From the NCBI GenBank assembly GCA_937926545.1, contig CALAZW010000034.1, positions 114,526 through 178,525 on the forward strand: DNA of 64,000 nt, in the 5' to 3' direction. The translations under genes and the position numbers were made by a program. This document shows, one piece after another, positions 61,214-64,000 of the stretch; position 1 is the stretch's first letter, and the number at the start of each line of letters is the position of its first letter. The DNA comes from an uncultured Helcococcus sp. (GTDB lineage: Bacteria; Bacillota; Clostridia; Tissierellales; Peptoniphilaceae). A model generated the notes under the pieces. That model ran no database searches, was not told where the DNA came from, and saw nothing but the letters and a program-made list of their open reading frames with translations.

Positions 61214-61238
61214 TAATATACCCAGGATGGGTATATTA
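61214..61238 (+). promoter_or_regulatory. Operator-like inverted repeat inside the trxA promoter
   Basis: An 11-bp perfect inverted repeat, TAATATACCCA, GGA, TGGGTATATTA, fills the spacer between TTGTAA (61211-61216) and TATTAA (61234-61239), which are 17 bases apart. A site between -35 and -10 is typical for a repressor. The ATACCC-N5-GGGTAT core resembles CsoR/CstR-family operators. There is no U-run, so it is not a terminator. Confidence 0.62.
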
Positions 61239-61278
61239 ACTTAGAAATGAAAACTAATAATAAATTTTAGGGGGAATT

Positions 61279-61593
61279 ATGAAAGTATTAAATGAAATTG
61301 AATTTGTAAAATCTGTTGAGGAAAGTGAAGATTTAGTTCTAGTGGATTTTTACGCTGAATGGTGTGGTCCTTGTAAGATGATGGCTCCAATTTTAGATCA
61401 AATATCAGAAGAAGTTAAGGACTTTGCCAAGGTTTATAAGGTTGATATTGATGAAAGCCAAAACTTAGCAGTAAAATATGACATTATGGCTGTACCAACC
61501 ATGAAAATATTTAAAAATGGTGAAGTGGTTGAAGAAATAGTAGGTTTCCAACCAAAAGACGGAATAATCGACAAATTAGAAGGTCATAAATAG
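61279..61593 (+). CDS. trxA: Thioredoxin
   Basis: The 104-residue protein has the active site AEWCGPCKMMAPIL and the cis-Pro loop YDIMAVPTMKIFKNGE. It reduces protein disulfides in the cytoplasm. It is followed after nine bases by a thioredoxin-reductase-like gene. AGGGGG precedes the ATG. Confidence 0.96.
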   Translation: MKVLNEIEFVKSVEESEDLVLVDFYAEWCGPCKMMAPILDQISEEVKDFAKVYKVDIDESQNLAVKYDIMAVPTMKIFKNGEVVEEIVGFQPKDGIIDKLEGHK

Positions 61594-61602
61594 GAGAAGC
61601 AA

Positions 61603-62454
61603 ATGTTAGATGTGGCAATAATTGGTTCTGGTCCAGCAGGTTTATCAGCAGCAATTAATGCAAAGACCAGAAATAAAGAGGTTGTTGTATTTGGTAAGTT
61701 AGATGGTAGCAGCAAGGTAAAAAGAGCTGAAAAAATAGACAATTACTTAGGTTTCTTAAACATTTCAGGTGAAGACCTAATGAATAACTTTCTCTTCCAT
61801 GCCAAGGATAGGGGAATAGACATTAGAGATGAAAAAATCCAAAGGGTTTATTCAATGGGGGATTTCTTTGCCCTTGAATTAAAAAGTGGCGATATGATCC
61901 AGGCCAAGTCTGTAATTATAGCCAGTGGGGTTGAAGTTAAAAAACCACTAAAAAAGGAAATGGACTTTTTAGGTGCGGGGGTTAGTTACTGTGCCACTTG
62001 TGATGCAGCCCTTTACAGGGATAAAAAGGTCGTTGTCATAGGTATGAATGAAGAGTCTATAGAAGAAGCTAACTTTATTAGTGAAATAGCTAAGACCACA
62101 ATCTTTATTAACCTATACAAGGAAGATATAGAATTAAATGAAAATATTACAGTAATTAAAGATATACCTTTAGGTTTTGAAGGAAGGGACAAGGTTAGCA
62201 AGTTGGTTTGTAAAAATTCAGAAATTTTTGCAGATGGATTCTTTATAATTAAGGATTCTAAAAGTGCTGATCAGTTGGTTCCAGGCCTTCAAGTTGAAGA
62301 AAACCATATTAGGGTTGACTCTAGTATGCAGACCAATATAGAAGGTTTATTTGCCTGTGGAGATGTGGTAGGTCTACCTTATCAAATAGGAAAAGCTGTT
62401 GGAGAAGGCAATATTGCTGGCCTAAAGGCTGCAAGTTATGCCAATAAAAAATAA
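61603..62454 (+). CDS. Thioredoxin-reductase-like flavoprotein lacking the NADPH motifs
   Basis: The 283-residue protein has the FAD site IIGSGPAGLSAAI, redox pair C130-ATC-C133 and the C-terminal FAD motif GLFACGDVVGLPYQIGKAVG. In the second nucleotide domain the GxGxxA motif reads VIGMNEESIEEA and no HRRxxxR follows, so NADPH binding looks lost. It is also 20-30 residues shorter than NADPH enzymes. Ferredoxin-dependent flavin thioredoxin reductases of clostridia share these losses. Its partner is the adjacent trxA. Confidence 0.85.
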   Translation: MLDVAIIGSGPAGLSAAINAKTRNKEVVVFGKLDGSSKVKRAEKIDNYLGFLNISGEDLMNNFLFHAKDRGIDIRDEKIQRVYSMGDFFALELKSGDMIQAKSVIIASGVEVKKPLKKEMDFLGAGVSYCATCDAALYRDKKVVVIGMNEESIEEANFISEIAKTTIFINLYKEDIELNENITVIKDIPLGFEGRDKVSKLVCKNSEIFADGFFIIKDSKSADQLVPGLQVEENHIRVDSSMQTNIEGLFACGDVVGLPYQIGKAVGEGNIAGLKAASYANKK

Positions 62455-62475
62455 GGGGGTAGCCCTTTATTTTTT
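62453..62475 (+). terminator. Terminator after the trxA-reductase operon
   Basis: A short stem, AAGGG (62453-62457) with CCCTT (62463-62467), extended by A-T pairs with a bulge, is followed by T7. Confidence 0.7.
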
Positions 62476-62550
62476 TGCTTTAATTGAAGATTAAAAAACA
62501 ATATGATAAAGTATAGTTAACTAAGTATGCGCGATATTATAGGAGGCATT

Positions 62551-64000
62551 ATGAATAAAAACACTTTAGCAATAAACACAATTAGGGTATTATCTTCAGA
62601 AATGATCGACAAGGCCAACTCAGGACACCCGGGCTTACCCTTGGGAGCAGCACCTATGGCCTATACCTTATTTGACAAGGTTATGAGACACAATCCTAAA
62701 AATCCTAACTGGATAAACAGGGATAGATTTATATTATCAGCAGGGCATGGTTCAGCATTATTATATTCACTATTACACTTATATGACTATGGTCTAACTA
62801 TAGAAGACTTAAAGGGATTTAGACAATTTAACAGTTTAACTCCAGGCCACCCAGAGTTTGGTCACACTAGAGGAGTTGAGGCTACAACAGGACCTCTTGG
62901 ACAAGGAATGGCAATGGCAGTTGGTATGGCAATGGCAGAAGCACACTTGGCAGCTAACTTTAATACAGATGATTATAAGCTGATAGACCACTATACATAT
63001 ACTATAGTTGGGGATGGCTGTATGATGGAAGGAATAACCAATGAAGCAGCTTCCTTGGCAGGAACTCTAGGCCTAGACAAGCTAATTGTTTTATATGATT
63101 CAAATAATATATCCATAGAAGGAAATACTGATATAGCCTTTAGAGAAAATGTATCAGATAGATATAGGGCCCTAGGTTGGGATGTTTACTATGTGGAAGA
63201 TGGAAATGATACAGAAAAGATTTTAGCTACTATAGAAAAGGCTAAGGAAAATAAAGAACAACCTGCATTTATAGAAATAAAAACTAAGATTGGTTACGGT
63301 TCAAGCTTGGAAGGCAGTGAAAAATCACATGGTGCCCCATTGGGAGCTGAAGGAACCAAGCTATTAAAGGAAAACTTATCCTATGACTACCAAGAAGAAT
63401 TCTTTGTACCAGAGGAAGTTAAAGAACATATAGCAGAAACCTTAGATAGATTAAATGATGAAGAAAAAGAATGGAACAAGTTATATGAAAACTATAAGAT
63501 AGATAATCCAGAAAAAGCTAGAGAATTGGATGCCTTCTTAAATAGAGAAGTTCCAACAGACTATCTAGACAGCGATGAATACTATGAATTTGCAGATGCT
63601 ATGGCATCTAGAGCATCTTCAGGAGAAGCCTTAAACAGAATAGCTGATAGAGTAGGTCATTTATTTGGTGGTTCAGCAGACCTTTCACCTTCAAATAATT
63701 CAACTATGAAATCATTTGAAAGCTTTAGCAAGGAGAACTATAAGGGAAGAAACCTACACTTTGGAGTTAGGGAACATGCCATGGGAGCAATAGCAAATGG
63801 TATAGCCCTACATGGTGGACTTAGTCCTTATGTGGCGACCTTCTTCGTATTCTCAGACTATATGAAGCCAGCTATTAGAATGTCAGCTCTTATGAAACTT
63901 CCAGTAACCTATGTGTTTACTCACGATAGTATAGGAGTTGGGGAAGACGGACCTACCCACCAACCAATAGATCAAATGGCCATGTTAAGAGCCATACCAG
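62551..64000 (+). CDS. tkt: Transketolase, N-terminal part (cut by window edge)
   Basis: The frame is open from ATG 62551, behind AGGAGG, to the window edge (483 codons). It shows [54 protein letters not shown], the thiamine-diphosphate motif [20 protein letters not shown] and the second-domain [19 protein letters not shown]. The enzyme moves two-carbon units in the pentose phosphate pathway. About 180 residues of the C-terminus lie outside the window. Confidence 0.97.
   Translation, partial: MNKNTLAINTIRVLSSEMIDKANSGHPGLPLGAAPMAYTLFDKVMRHNPKNPNWINRDRFILSAGHGSALLYSLLHLYDYGLTIEDLKGFRQFNSLTPGHPEFGHTRGVEATTGPLGQGMAMAVGMAMAEAHLAANFNTDDYKLIDHYTYTIVGDGCMMEGITNEAASLAGTLGLDKLIVLYDSNNISIEGNTDIAFRENVSDRYRALGWDVYYVEDGNDTEKILATIEKAKENKEQPAFIEIKTKIGYGSSLEGSEKSHGAPLGAEGTKLLKENLSYDYQEEFFVPEEVKEHIAETLDRLNDEEKEWNKLYENYKIDNPEKARELDAFLNREVPTDYLDSDEYYEFADAMASRASSGEALNRIADRVGHLFGGSADLSPSNNSTMKSFESFSKENYKGRNLHFGVREHAMGAIANGIALHGGLSPYVATFFVFSDYMKPAIRMSALMKLPVTYVFTHDSIGVGEDGPTHQPIDQMAMLRAIP

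Overview
The window looks like the replication-origin region of a low-GC, Gram-positive anaerobe (Firmicutes/Bacillota). The AT-rich codon use, the gene order rpmH-rnpA-yidD-yidC-jag-mnmE-mnmG-rsmG-parAB on one side and dnaA-dnaN-rlbA-recF-gyrB-gyrA on the other, and the bipartite oriC all point there. A glycyl-radical choline lyase and a thioredoxin reductase lacking the NADPH motif suggest strict anaerobiosis. My best guess is a Tissierellia/Peptoniphilaceae-like or clostridial lineage; this is inference, because no rRNA gene is present. I saw no tRNA or rRNA gene, transposase, phage gene or CRISPR array.

Layout. (1) 1-12.9 kb, nearly all on the minus strand away from the origin: the end of nicotinate phosphoribosyltransferase, a secreted G5-M23 cell-wall peptidase, pta, a DUF4446 protein, parB, parA, cinA, two parS-like palindromes, rsmG, mnmG, mnmE, jag, yidC, yidD, rnpA and rpmH. 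(2) 12.9-17.1 kb: an MFS transporter and a glycerophosphodiesterase lie between rpmH and dnaA. A cluster of DnaA boxes follows, then dnaA, then a dnaA-dnaN gap with DnaA boxes, DnaA-trios and an AT-rich unwinding tract. (3) 17.1-25.4 kb, plus strand: dnaN, rlbA, recF, gyrB, gyrA and an anti-anti-sigma/anti-sigma/sigma trio whose anti-sigma member looks degenerate. (4) 25.4-29.8 kb, minus strand: a CaCA-type antiporter, a P2-type ATPase behind a yybP-ykoY (Mn2+) riboswitch, and a DUF212 protein.

(5) 30.1-48.5 kb, plus strand: a long, tightly packed bacterial-microcompartment operon for anaerobic choline use. It encodes choline trimethylamine-lyase (CutC) with its activase (CutD), acylating aldehyde dehydrogenase, alcohol dehydrogenase, PduL-type phosphotransacylase, seven shell proteins (three BMC-H, one PduB-type, one PduT-type, one EutS-type, one EutN-type), an EutP-like GTPase and an EamA transporter. 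Less usual members are a TPR-DUF4037 protein, a DUF4125 protein, a flavoprotein, a sensor-kinase-like protein lacking its phosphorylatable His, an AraC-type response regulator and SAM synthetase; a choline kinase follows. Choline would be cleaved to trimethylamine and acetaldehyde, and the acetaldehyde dismutated inside the shell to ethanol and acetyl-CoA/acetyl-phosphate. MetK could supply the SAM that CutD uses.

(6) 48.6-64 kb: housekeeping genes (walJ-like hydrolase, rlmH, an SDR, a pyridoxine-type kinase, a LytTR/LiaF-like pair, a TtcA-like protein, uppP, DUF5711, mscS, DUF951, DUF1361, a PfkB sugar kinase, ftsH, thioredoxin with a ferredoxin/flavodoxin-type reductase candidate, and the start of transketolase). 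The least described parts are the accessory and regulatory genes of the choline operon and the Lys-rich tailed shell protein.
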